From assembly GCA_028565635.1 (NCBI GenBank), contig JAOXYB010050257.1:1-11788 (forward strand): 11,788 nt of DNA, read 5' to 3'. This document shows positions 1-9,186 of the stretch, in pieces. Made by a program: the position numbers and the translations under genes. Each line of letters opens with the position of its first letter. The stretch's first letter is position 1. This DNA comes from Phoronis ovalis. Its lineage: Eukaryota; Phoronida; Phoronidae. The notes under the pieces were generated by a model, which saw only the letters and a list, made by a program, of their open reading frames with translations, had not been told where the DNA came from and made no database searches.

Positions 1-1625
1 ACAAATTTTTGACTTTTTCTAGTTTATAGTTTATTTAGTACATTTATACAGTATATAGTCTGTGTTAGAGACTAGTTCTCATGAGGTGCTACATGTTACA
101 AGAGTTAAATAAAAAATAAACTCGAGAAATATTATTCAATTGCATTTTAACCTTTTGCAAATTTATTTATGTCATTTTAGTAAATTGGAATTTCCTGGTT
201 CTAATAAACGTGGGTTTCTTGATTTATTTTCTAGTTTTAAGTCCGCTAATCACAACAGTATATGTGCACCAAAGTGCCTATGAAGAACATGATACAGAAT
301 TTTCAATAGAATTGAAACTAGTGTGAAGATATATTAAAGGAAAAAATCATGTAATTGCAGTGCATATCTTACATCTATCAAAAAGTTAAGAGACCCTATT
401 TATATTTTGTCATAAGTTGGCACCCTTTGGGGAATATTTTAGTACCTTATCAAAACCACCTGCAAATGTTAACCTTGGATGCCCAGAAGCATTTTTGTAG
501 AAAACTTTAATGCTTTGTGGTGTCTTTTGAAACAATTTGCTCTACAAACACCAAGTAGTTTTTATATTTATGCAATTATAATAGTAACCTTTTTTCACTA
601 TGGCATAAATAGTATCTTTGCTTTAATGTTTTCCTTGCCGCAGGATTCATTTTCTGAAATCCTTTTTCATCTTAATTGTATCCTTCTTCGGGCATCGAAC
701 TAAAAGCAAGAACAGTGTACATAACTGATATCATTATAGCTATGTAGATATTAAAATCATGCTGTTGCCACGACAACCAGATATGACACAGGTATCGTCC
801 ATTCATGTAGTGTTGTGGTTGCTTATCACTTGAATTACTTAGTAATTTACACTATCTAGAGAATATGTTACGTTGTGTCATTGTCGAAACATACATTAAA
901 ATAAAGTTTATCATTCTAATACCATTTTCCTGTTGTTGTTTTTTGATATCATATCTCCAAGAAATCGACAAAACTATGTTTATAAGTCCTAATGACCACT
1001 CATTGAATCTAAGATACAACATGAACTGCAGGTGCAAAAATATTATAATCCGATTTTGACCCCATGACCACTATTAACAACACTGTTCAACTTGTTCAAG
1101 TTGTTACTAATTTCTACAACACCAAACAATGATACCATATATAGAAAAAATAAATTATTTACAACAAGCATTGACTGAACTGTTAGCAGACTGAGTCCTA
1201 ACTGACTTGAAGTTTGATTTATCACATTCAGAATACTGCACCAATGGACATGTTAGATTCATTGACCTGCAGGTGCACAGGATTAAAGAGAACTTCATAA
1301 AATGTAAATTCTTTAAACTTAGTTATAAACATGTATAAAATGATATGATTTTCTAGTTTGTTACCCTCACCTATGGTCTGTTTTACAACAAACTTGTTTA
1401 ATATGTCACTTTCATGTAGATTATATTAAATATATTTATACATTGGGTATATATATGTGATTATGTTTTGTTTGCAAGTGTAGCAGAGTTCAATCAGTTG
1501 CCTTGGCCTGCAATGTGTTTAATTGGTGAAATTGGCCATGGCAGTGCTATGCAGTTTATATTGTCTTCCACACTTTAAAACTAAATATTAATGCCATCCT
1601 ATGCTACTGTGGTATTTAGATTATT

Positions 1626-1676
1626 AACACTTCATCTTTTATCTACTGAAACAAGATTTATTAAAAGATGAGTGTT
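1626..1676. repeat. Hairpin with a 15-bp stem, one bulge and a 20-nt loop
   Basis: The left arm at 1626-1641 (AACACTTCATCTTTTA) pairs with the right arm at 1662-1676, with a single unpaired T in the left arm. The loop is 1642-1661. The pairing is direct from sequence. Its role is unknown; the stem is shorter than that of a normal microRNA precursor. Confidence 0.7.
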
Positions 1677-4043
1677 GCTTTTTGATTCATCTCTGTTTTT
1701 ATAGATAACCTTTCACTGGAATATCTCTGCAACACATCCATGACTTAGAAATACATGTACGAATTGTTATTTGCTAGTTATATATAAGCCCAATTTCATA
1801 ATAATGTAATGAATATTATATATAATGATAGATAAAAGTAGTTTACTCAACATTGTCTAATTATCCTCCTAATGTTTTTAGACATTTCACCACAACAAAA
1901 ATATCAATTAAAGATACAGTATTATGAAAATTTAGCAAAGCAGAATAATTCTTTAAAATTGTCTTACATAAGAATTGTATATTAAAATTATGTCCAAATA
2001 CTATTCAGTTAAATAAACTTATTTATTTCCAATGTTACATATTAAAGGAGAGATTTGGCTTCATTGGTCAACCGCCACTAGCTTCTGTATATTTCTTTTT
2101 ACTGTATTGCCGAACTATAGTATGATGCAGTCTTGCCGTCTTTTGCCTTTACATATAAAGCCTGATAATGGAACCTTTTGCTACAAAAAGTGTCTTTCAA
2201 TTTTGTGTAGCAGTTTGAACAAGTGCAATAGTATGTTCAGTCTTTTCATAATTCTGTAAAGGTCATTGCGATATATTATTTTATTTTTAAATATATTTCT
2301 AATCGGTGTAACTATTTTTATAGGAAAATTTTCAGGACCCCTCTTTTTATTAAAAGCATACAATGACTTGCCTAGATGTAATATAATATTAAAAAATGTT
2401 TCTCAATACTTTTAATTATACTTATATTTGTTGAATAAATATCTATATTTGGACTTGAATATTGATACTGCAATTGAAACTATAAGAAGGTTTATTAAGG
2501 ACAGAATAAACATTCAAATAAACACTCTTGAGATGCTTGCAGCAATTCATAACCTCTTCAGCTGACATATTAGGTCACACAGAAATGCAATTGATATATG
2601 ATTTGCTATGCAATGGGAAATGCCCTTGCAGAAATGATCAGACAGATTTTTTAGTTAAACAATTTATTTTGGATTTTGTTTTATTGAAGCATTCCCCTTC
2701 AGCAGCAAATTTAATTACCACTAAACTTTGAAGGTTTCTACTGCCTAATCCATGAGTTAAAAGGATTTTCAAATGTAAGTATTAATTTATAAACAAAGTA
2801 GTTGAAAATATATTAAACAGATTTTTCAGATGAAGTACGCTACCTTTTTAATAGGGAGGAAATTAATATATACTGCACCCCACAATACTGAAACACAGGA
2901 GAAGGGGAACAAGTTACCAAACTTCAAATAGCACTTAGCATTGTTATCAATTTAACAGAGTTGAATGCCTGATTTAGATTTTGTCAAAAGATGTACCTGT
3001 TAAATTATATTTACGAGGTTGATTGGCTGTTGACAAAGATTTAATCTAACCAAGCAAAACTCCACAAATTCTCTTACAAATTAATATATATCATAATATG
3101 TATAAGAACCCACATGTCAGCGGTTCCCCATCCCAGGTTTCCATCATTTACATCAACTTCTTACACCTCTATTGTTAATTATTTATTTTAATTTAAAACT
3201 ATTTACAAAGATTAACTTGATGGGCTTTATTTATTTTGGTTTCTAATCCTTGTATATAGATATGGTACAGTCACTTTGAAAACTGTATGTACAAATTTTG
3301 GATTTCATATAATGGAATAGGTATGTAATCTACATTCACTATTTTATGTACGTTTAGTATTGGCTTTATGTGTGTAACAGATAAACTTGCCCAGTGGTAT
3401 AAATTTGTGTTGTTAATTTAAACTCTATAAAGATTTTTTACAGTTTAATAAGTAAGCAAAGAAATAAAAATGTTCACCTATAAACTGGCTTGATAAATAT
3501 TAGAGTGATATAAAGTCAAAACTCCCTTGAGACCTTTTATAAGACTACAAAATAATATAAAGTTCCATTGCAAATTTTACTGTAGATTACACCGACGTAT
3601 AATGCTTTTGAACATGGCATTATAACGAATAGCCACTATTATTTTAATAGAAAACAGTTTGCTCCAAAACTCTAATAAAGTTCTGTTTATAAAAACAAAA
3701 ATGTATTATACAGATGTTTCTATACAATAAAACGAATATACCAGTCACATTCCTCTCAAGTCTCATACCTAAGTTTAATATTGTAAATATCATTTTTTTC
3801 AATTGAAAAAGTACCAAAAATTTCTTTATTGTAGCCATGCCAGTAAACATTGGTTACAGACATAGCATTCATTAGTTACTGTGCTCTGTCTGCTGCACCT
3901 AATGTTTTTGTTTTTACAATCAGTTCCACAAAGTCATGCGAATAATATCCATGAAAACGTCACATTCTTGTAAACAAAAACATATTTCTTTTTTTCTTTG
4001 TGGTATGTTAGTATACAAGTGTAGGTATATTTATTTTATATCC

Positions 4044-4079
4044 CTTATAGACCTCCACAAAGCTTTTGATACTGTAAAC
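4044..4079 (+). pseudogene. Fossil fragment of a non-LTR retrotransposon reverse transcriptase
   Basis: The plus strand reads LIDLHKAFDTVN, the hallmark finger/palm block of LINE-type reverse transcriptases (commonly DLxKAFDTVNH). It includes the Asp that opens the first catalytic block and the KAFD core. Similarity is lost quickly on both sides; the flanking residues in the open frame (roughly 4010-4138) look like AT-rich drift. No YADD box, endonuclease domain or 3' tail is seen nearby. It is a very short, dead remnant. The match is by memory of the family motif, and chance similarity over 12 residues is unlikely but possible. Confidence 0.5.
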
Positions 4080-4191
4080 CTATATTGTTTAAAATTTATT
4101 AAGCAGAATAAAGATATCAAAACTATATGGGGCTATAAAATAAAATATATTGTTTTGATAGGAAATGTAAGGTAGAGGTTATAGTACTTAC

Positions 4192-4263
4192 AGTCTGTTT
4201 AAGTTGTCCATATTCTGAAACAGTAAATCTGGAATTGCTTGCACTTGATTTCTGTTCAATCGT
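4192..4263 (-). CDS. slit: Slit exon 4: third leucine-rich repeat of D1
   Basis: This is a 72-nt exon with a strong pyrimidine-rich acceptor (ATTTTTTCAG) and a GTAAGT donor. It completes Leu101 and encodes RLNRNQVQAIPDLLF followed by QNMDNLNR, ending two bases into Leu125. The LRLNRN...IP.LLF pattern matches the third LRR of Slit domain 1, where vertebrate copies read LRLNRN...FPELLF. Intron 3 before it is the longest complete intron here (3458 bp) and contains the start of another gene. The following Slit exon should encode an LRR beginning with a completed Leu and then Asp-Leu-Ser-like residues; I did not find it in 1-4191. Confidence 0.89.
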
Positions 4264-5642
4264 CTGAAAAAATGATACAAATGTAAAACGAGAAAAATGG
4301 AGCAATCCAACGCAGTGTTCCTATTCAGATTTTACAACAGCAATCTGAACATAATATATTTGGCTATAGAATAACAAAGGGACATGATTTTAAATGTGTC
4401 TTTTGTAAAGACCATTAAAGTCAATACAGAAAGTGGGAATATTGAAATCCATTTATGGTACTTTCTCGTGCATTTGTTGTGAAACATGAGAGTTCTCCAA
4501 AGTGGGTAATACAAATGTTGAAAAAATGTGGTCTACAGTGTTTGTGCACATACAAGTCAACTTTATATTTTAATGTAAAATCTTTGAAGAAATTTTATAA
4601 TCAATTCAACAAATATTAACTTAAGCAACTGTATGCGTATTTGCGATCACTTCAAAACGTATCAAAATCAATTTTTCGGCATAGATTTTAATCTCAGTAA
4701 AAGATTTGCCCAGTCAGTATAAATCTGGGGTATATAAGTACAATCATTACGCTTTTTAACAGACAACAATGTCTTCTCCTCTATCATATGAACAAACATT
4801 CAGACAATATATGTAAATGTCCAAAAAAAATGACAGGGTTCGATAATCGTTTTATTGTGTTCTGTCCTAACTGCTGCAATACAGAAGCTAACCGGATAAG
4901 CTGAACGTTCAATGATGTGACATATCTCCGATCTTCTTCGCATGGAATGACATAAGCAACTAGTATCATATATTATGTCACAGTCAAAGTGGTGCCATAC
5001 ACCTGTAAATGTGATGTAATATTGTCTCCACAAGTGGATGGAGTACCATGTTGTTGAAATACACATAAATTACAGTTATTTCTGACAGTGTGAAACTCAG
5101 TAGACATAAAACGATACTGTGATTTTATATCTAACATATATTAGAATAGTAAATTTCTGCAAAAATAATACAGCAGATGATTTGGATACTAAAAACTTCG
5201 TAGTTATTATATTCTACAAACTTATGCAGAAAGGAATGTTTTAGTATATCCCCAAATATGTTACATTACCCAACTCCTCATTATACAGTGATTTACCTTT
5301 ATCGGTAATCAATTCAATTATCATTAATTCATAATGCCGCAGAAAGAATTACCTCAATTATTTTCCCAATAGCATTACCGAAGGAAACCATACTATTTAT
5401 CAAAAGACTTATCAATCAGAGGAAGGCAAAGCAATCAACCCAGAAAAATCAACAATATCTAATGATTTTCACATTAATTTGTAATTAATTGTTATTAATT
5501 TGTAGACATCATCAATATTGCCAATGAATAGTGGGAAACAAAAGAAACCAAATGTCGATGCCTATAATCATTGTACGGGTAATTAACCAGGACTATGATT
5601 ACGCATCAAAGTAGTTGTATCTAAAGACATTTTGGTAGAAAT

Positions 5643-5688
5643 TAGGATATATAAAACTCTTAAAAGAATAAGAGTTTTATATATCCTA
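5643..5688. repeat. Perfect 20-bp inverted repeat with a 6-nt loop
   Basis: Arms at 5643-5662 and 5669-5688 are exactly complementary over 20 bp, separated by AAAGAA. The stem is AT-rich with a TATATAAAACTCTTA core. An RNA copy of either strand would fold into a stable short hairpin. It may be a recent palindromic insertion or the remains of a foldback element; the loop is shorter than in a typical microRNA precursor. Confidence 0.85.
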
Positions 5689-6244
5689 GATAGAAAGTAC
5701 TTGAATTCTTGGGGAACCGCGTAAGAATGCAGATATAAACACGAAACAGTTTGTGTCTTTTTGCGCATTCCCAGTTGTCAGTCCAGAGATAAAGTGAAAA
5801 TAAACATGGGCAATTATATGTTTACCTGCAATTCATTTAGAAAGTAATCCATGCACAAAATCCATATAGAAAATTATTCCTAAATTCAAATATGGAAAAT
5901 TCAAAGGTGTCACTTTGACACTCTAAATACCATAATAGCCTAAGTATGTAATTTTAACAAAATATGAATTTGGAAATACCTTTTGAATGACACTTTATGA
6001 TAGATTGATTGAAATATGTCTTGGCATTCATACAGCCAGTACGGAAATTGATGCCGTAACATCAGATCAATCTTCATCACTTTACAATGACGAAGCCTTG
6101 ATCTACTCCATCATGAGTGTTACTTTCTAATGGTCATTGCAGGTTCAGAAACGCCGACATTTTAAGCCAGGTGGTGAACAGCCGGGGAAAACTCAACAGA
6201 ACTCCAGTTAATTTATATTTTGTTTCCTTATTTTTGAAACTTAC

Positions 6245-6352
6245 TACAAACGCTTCGACCGGTAGTTGTGGTGTTGTGACAATGTGTACAAGTACAACTA
6301 CAAGCAGTAGAAAAAACAAACAAATCACGAGAGGACGAAACCAACGGATCAT
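6245..6352 (-). CDS. First coding exon of an unidentified membrane or secreted protein, inside Slit intron 3
   Basis: An ATG opens 36 codons that end exactly at a GTAAGT donor (6244-6239) in phase 0. The peptide begins MIRWFRPLVI, continues with an uninterrupted hydrophobic run of about 18 residues (VICLFFLLLVVVLVHIV), then TTPQLPVEAFV. Two Arg before the hydrophobic run and no clear small-residue cleavage site favour a type II signal anchor, as in Golgi glycosyltransferases and sulfotransferases; a cleaved signal peptide is also possible. A stop (TGA) lies two codons upstream in frame, fixing the start. The exon and the sequence just upstream are CpG-richer than their surroundings. Later exons were not found between here and position 1. 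Phase 0 cannot join Slit's phase-2 exons in the LRR frame, so I treat it as a separate gene. It could also be a chance ORF. Confidence 0.45.
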
Positions 6353-6480
6353 CTTTCATAACTAAATATTTATATTTTTGCGAAAACACGATAAAATCCC
6401 GCTACGAAATGACGTTGGCACACCCCGTAGGTATACTGTAGCATCTGTCAGAATACTCATGACTATGGAAATAAACTCGG
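6353..6480 (-). promoter_or_regulatory. CpG-rich candidate 5' flank of the nested gene
   Basis: From 6241 to 6480 there are 13 CpG dinucleotides, against 2 in the equally long stretch 1-240. This local enrichment surrounds the ATG at 6352 and its presumed 5' UTR and promoter. A TGACGT half-CRE motif is at 6410-6415. No well-placed TATA box is visible. CpG richness plus an ATG and a good donor is the pattern expected of a transcription start region. This is inference, not a demonstrated promoter. Confidence 0.3.
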
Positions 6481-7034
6481 CCTAAGGGTTAGATCTTTTC
6501 AAAGATAACTACATATGGCACTGTTAAGTTTTTATACAAAACTACTGTCTCAGCGGTAAGATGCTACTGTTGTCTGGCAGACAACCTCCAAAGAAAAATC
6601 GGATACAGAGGAACTGGAGTATTGATCGGCCAAGAAGATGTAAAGTCAAATATAGGCTTGCAACACTTTCTGAAATTTGGCAGTTTATGAGTGACATTTT
6701 ACAGCGAGTGACCACAGTTTATAATAAGTCTAGATATTGTATACATGTACATATTTCAGCACCTGCTGAGGGCAAATGATAAGTTTATTATAAAGATAAA
6801 CTAAATAAATTTACTCTTGAATACAAATACAAGATAAGTAGATTAGTAAGCTACTGTATGCATGGAAGTAGCTTAACAATTTTCTACAAATCCTGTTAAA
6901 CCTTCGCCACTAAAAAATAAAAGTTGTTTCATGGCTGTATTGTTGTTTTTGTATTCGACATTCAATTTCAACTACCTTGAGTCATTATAACATAACTGCA
7001 ATTAGTGATAATAAGGATGCGTCTGTAGGTAAAA

Positions 7035-7048
7035 AGATAACGTTATCT
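7035..7048. promoter_or_regulatory. Palindromic double GATA-factor site
   Basis: AGATAACGTTATCT is a perfect 14-bp palindrome made of two inverted AGATAA motifs, each matching the WGATAR consensus bound by GATA zinc-finger factors. It is in Slit intron 3, about 690 bp upstream of the nested gene's ATG. The sequence is certain; binding is inference. Confidence 0.3.
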
Positions 7049-7240
7049 ATCTTGTCTTGTCGGGACATCAATACCCTCAAGGCTTTATTGATATTTGCTG
7101 TTTGGTTTAATGCTTATCAACAAGAAATATATTCGTGTATTGAAACATGCGAAAAGAGGGAGACTTTCATATGTTTTTTATTATTTTATGATAAAATATA
7201 GTAGATGATTAAACTAAATTTTTCTGAAAGGAGGTCATTT

Positions 7241-7260
7241 ATGTATAATTTATTATACAT
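7241..7260. repeat. 8-bp inverted repeat with a 4-nt loop
   Basis: ATGTATAA and TTATACAT flank TTTA. This is a short AT-rich palindrome and may be chance. Confidence 0.45.
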
Positions 7261-7721
7261 TGTTCGATAATTCCGAATATGCATGCATATATATACATTA
7301 CTATTACGTGGTCAAATCATTATTATCAATGCATCCGAATCTTTTTGACATCAAACAAATATAACTGTCTCGAAACAGTCCAAATTGTTCCGATGTCTGC
7401 GAGATAAAAATTGCCGGTTTCATTATCGAAAATTTAGTGCAATCAACTCATTTTCTGTAGCAATTTATTTTCTATGGCTCCGACTGTCTCGATGTCCAGT
7501 AATAATATTATAGTTTCCCTGGAGACTTCAAGATGTTCTTAGCTTACAGAAAATTACTAAATATAAATTTGAATGTGTGAAATTATTTTTTTTTTAGAAA
7601 AACAAACACATTTTCGCTATATAATATAAGAAAAATGGCAAAACAGATTCCACTGACATCACGTTCAATAATCTGGTGACGCTTTATATTATAATACTAC
7701 AAAATATGTCATGATACTTAC

Positions 7722-7793
7722 AATTTTTGTAACTGTACCATATCATCGAATGCGCCTTTCTCAATAGTGTGTATCTGATTTTCCAGTAGTTGC
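7722..7793 (-). CDS. slit: Slit exon 3: second leucine-rich repeat of D1
   Basis: This is a 72-nt exon with an acceptor ending ATTCTAG and a GTAAGT donor, phase 2 at both ends. It completes Leu77 and encodes QLLENQIHTIEKGAF followed by DDMVQLQK, ending two bases into Leu101. The pattern LQLxENxIxTIExGAF matches the second LRR of Slit domain 1. The repeat has the usual 24-residue length, with Leu, Asn and Ile at the positions that build the concave beta strand and hydrophobic core. The exon could be removed without shifting frame because it is a multiple of three with matching phases, but nothing in the sequence shows that it is skipped. Confidence 0.9.
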
Positions 7794-8813
7794 CTAGAAT
7801 GATATATTCGGGATACATTACACATATAGATAAAAAATACTCGTGCTTTCTGATTTTTTTATATTTTGCATATAATTTGCATATACTGTACATAAGGTGT
7901 AGGTTCATCTAATTACGGTTACTGTTCGACAGATGTACACAAGTAAAGGCATATGATACGAATAGTCGATGTGTCATAGAGCCTAGGTCTTGGGATAAAA
8001 CACTCGTTTAAAAGGTACTGTCTTTAGCGACAATTACCATTGCAGAATCCAAAAAGCACTATACAGTGGTTGTCGAACTGATCAAGTGACACAACATCTA
8101 TGTAATAATTAGTGCAATTAGTAGTGTATTTTCTTCAAATAAAAGTTAAATTTACATCACTAATTATTTGGAAATTGCTCATAATGAAAGCTCCCAATCT
8201 AAACATGCCGTTTTTGCCAATTGGTTTAAATTAGGTATTACTAAGTAGTAATTGGGTAAAAACCTGTATAATACATAATGCATAGAAAAATCGGATCTAA
8301 GGTAAAAATACAATTAACACCTTTTCTGTGGTTAGCAGTACAAATTAGTGTTGTATTTGAACATTTCCGATTACTGGTAATAAAATCTGTTACCACAAAA
8401 GATGTCTTATTTTATTAGGCTTTCAAGATGTTTAATTCACAATTTCTTAAAAGCTTCAGCCCGGAGGGAAAATTGAGATAATATGTATTTTTGCATGAGG
8501 AATACGATAACTTTATTTTTAGTCCGTTCAGAAATTTGAATACAAAATATTGATACCAAAGTGATTGCGAAAACAAAATTGACCCCATGACTGCACTTAC
8601 TAATTTGTATTGACCTACGGCAATAATGACAGAGATACGAACAGTTGTATAAATCTGCCCTAAAAAGCAAAAGTGCGGTGTCCGGAACGTATCATTTTTA
8701 CAATAGCACCAAGTAACCTTAAAATATCATTAAAAGTAAAATCATAACGAATTAAACAAATATAAAGAAATATGCTGAATAATAAAAGTCAAAAGATACG
8801 AAAACAAACTTAC
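7794..8813 (-). other. Slit intron 2
   Basis: 1020 bp, with a GTAAGT donor and an ATTCTAG acceptor. AT-rich. It holds one copy of a short dispersed repeat (TTGACCCCATGAC at 8579-8591) and an 11-bp inverted repeat pair (8104-8114 and 8158-8168). No coding sequence was recognised. Confidence 0.8.
8104..8168. repeat. 11-bp inverted repeats 43 nt apart
   Basis: AATAATTAGTG at 8104-8114 is perfectly complementary to CACTAATTATT at 8158-8168. It may be a tiny foldback element or chance in AT-rich DNA. Confidence 0.5.
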
Positions 8814-8885
8814 AGAACTTTGATTTTGTTGAACCCTCGGAAATCAGTCTTTCGAATCATTGTGATGTTATTACCTTGCAGATCC
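8814..8885 (-). CDS. slit: Slit exon 2: first leucine-rich repeat of D1
   Basis: This is a 72-nt exon bounded by an acceptor ending TTTTGACAG and a GTAAGT donor. It completes Leu53 and encodes DLQGNNITMIRKTDF and then RGFNKIKV, stopping two bases into Leu77. It carries the LxLxxNxI core of an LRR. The GNNIT..I.KTDF.G signature closely matches the first LRR of insect and vertebrate Slit proteins, and it is the strongest single piece of evidence for the gene name. The reading frame runs on from exon 1 without adjustment. The same strand is open upstream of the acceptor for some distance, but that part reads as low-complexity intron rather than protein. Confidence 0.9.
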
Positions 8886-9163
8886 CTGTCAAAATTAATA
8901 TAAAAGAATATAAATGATGAAGTATTATTTTGTCTGAAATAATAACTATAAGCGTGACAACAGTTGCCACCACAACTGTGATGGAAAGCGATGCGTTTGC
9001 CCGTTGCAAAAAAATTTGGCATCATGTACTATGAAATAATTTACGTTTCAGGTTTTACTGTACGTATAATATGTAAAACATGAAACAGAAAAAGTTGTAC
9101 TTGCAGCGACTCTTGAAATGTTTCAACAAATTTGTATTTAATAGTATCGATGGAGTTTAGAAG

Positions 9164-9186
9164 TGACCCTATTTGATAAAGGGTCA
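9164..9186. repeat. 7-bp inverted repeat TGACCCT / AGGGTCA
   Basis: TGACCCT (9164-9170) and AGGGTCA (9180-9186) are separated by 9 nt. The arms resemble nuclear-receptor half sites in everted order, but may equally be a hairpin relic of a repeat. Confidence 0.4.

Larger units (their letters stand above)
1..4191 (-). other. Part of Slit intron 4, apparently without exons
   Basis: I searched this stretch by eye on the minus strand for a 72-nt phase-2 LRR exon with flanking AG and GT signals and found none, so the intron probably continues past position 1. It holds a fossil reverse transcriptase fragment (4044-4079), a near-perfect hairpin (1626-1676), a short repeated E-box motif (1020-1036 and 1260-1277) and one copy of another dispersed repeat (3387-3407). 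ORFs here are under 80 codons and unrecognised. A highly diverged or atypical exon could have been missed. Confidence 0.55.
4264..7721 (-). other. Slit intron 3
   Basis: 3458 bp. It contains the candidate first exon of another gene (6245-6352), a perfect 20-bp-stem hairpin (5643-5688), a GATA-site palindrome (7035-7048), and a less AT-rich stretch at about 4830-5050. That stretch is open in two minus-strand frames and may be a decayed repeat. The remainder is AT-rich with no recognisable coding content. Confidence 0.75.

Noticed and set aside
4123-4305. 60-codon minus-strand ORF over Slit exon 4
   Set aside because: It is in a different frame from the LRR reading and is a shadow of the real exon.
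4835-4848. GGGTTCGATAATCG as a polymerase III box B
   Set aside because: It departs from the GGTTCGANNCC consensus at the closing CC, and no box A or tRNA-like fold is visible.
6245-6352. The hydrophobic exon as an alternative Slit signal-peptide exon
   Set aside because: It ends in phase 0, while visible Slit exons need a phase-2 donor. Joining it to exon 4 would give a non-LRR frame.
6117-6365. 82-codon plus-strand ORF
   Set aside because: It is antisense to the candidate nested exon, rich in Thr/Ser from the reverse of Val/Leu codons, and shows no motif.
6367-6374. TATAAATA on the minus strand as a TATA box for the nested gene
   Set aside because: It lies only 15-22 bp upstream of the ATG, so a start 30 bp downstream would fall inside the coding sequence. 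AT-rich DNA gives such matches often.
8437-8670. 77-codon minus-strand ORF in Slit intron 2
   Set aside because: It overlaps a dispersed repeat motif, has no family signature, and no supporting splice context was seen.
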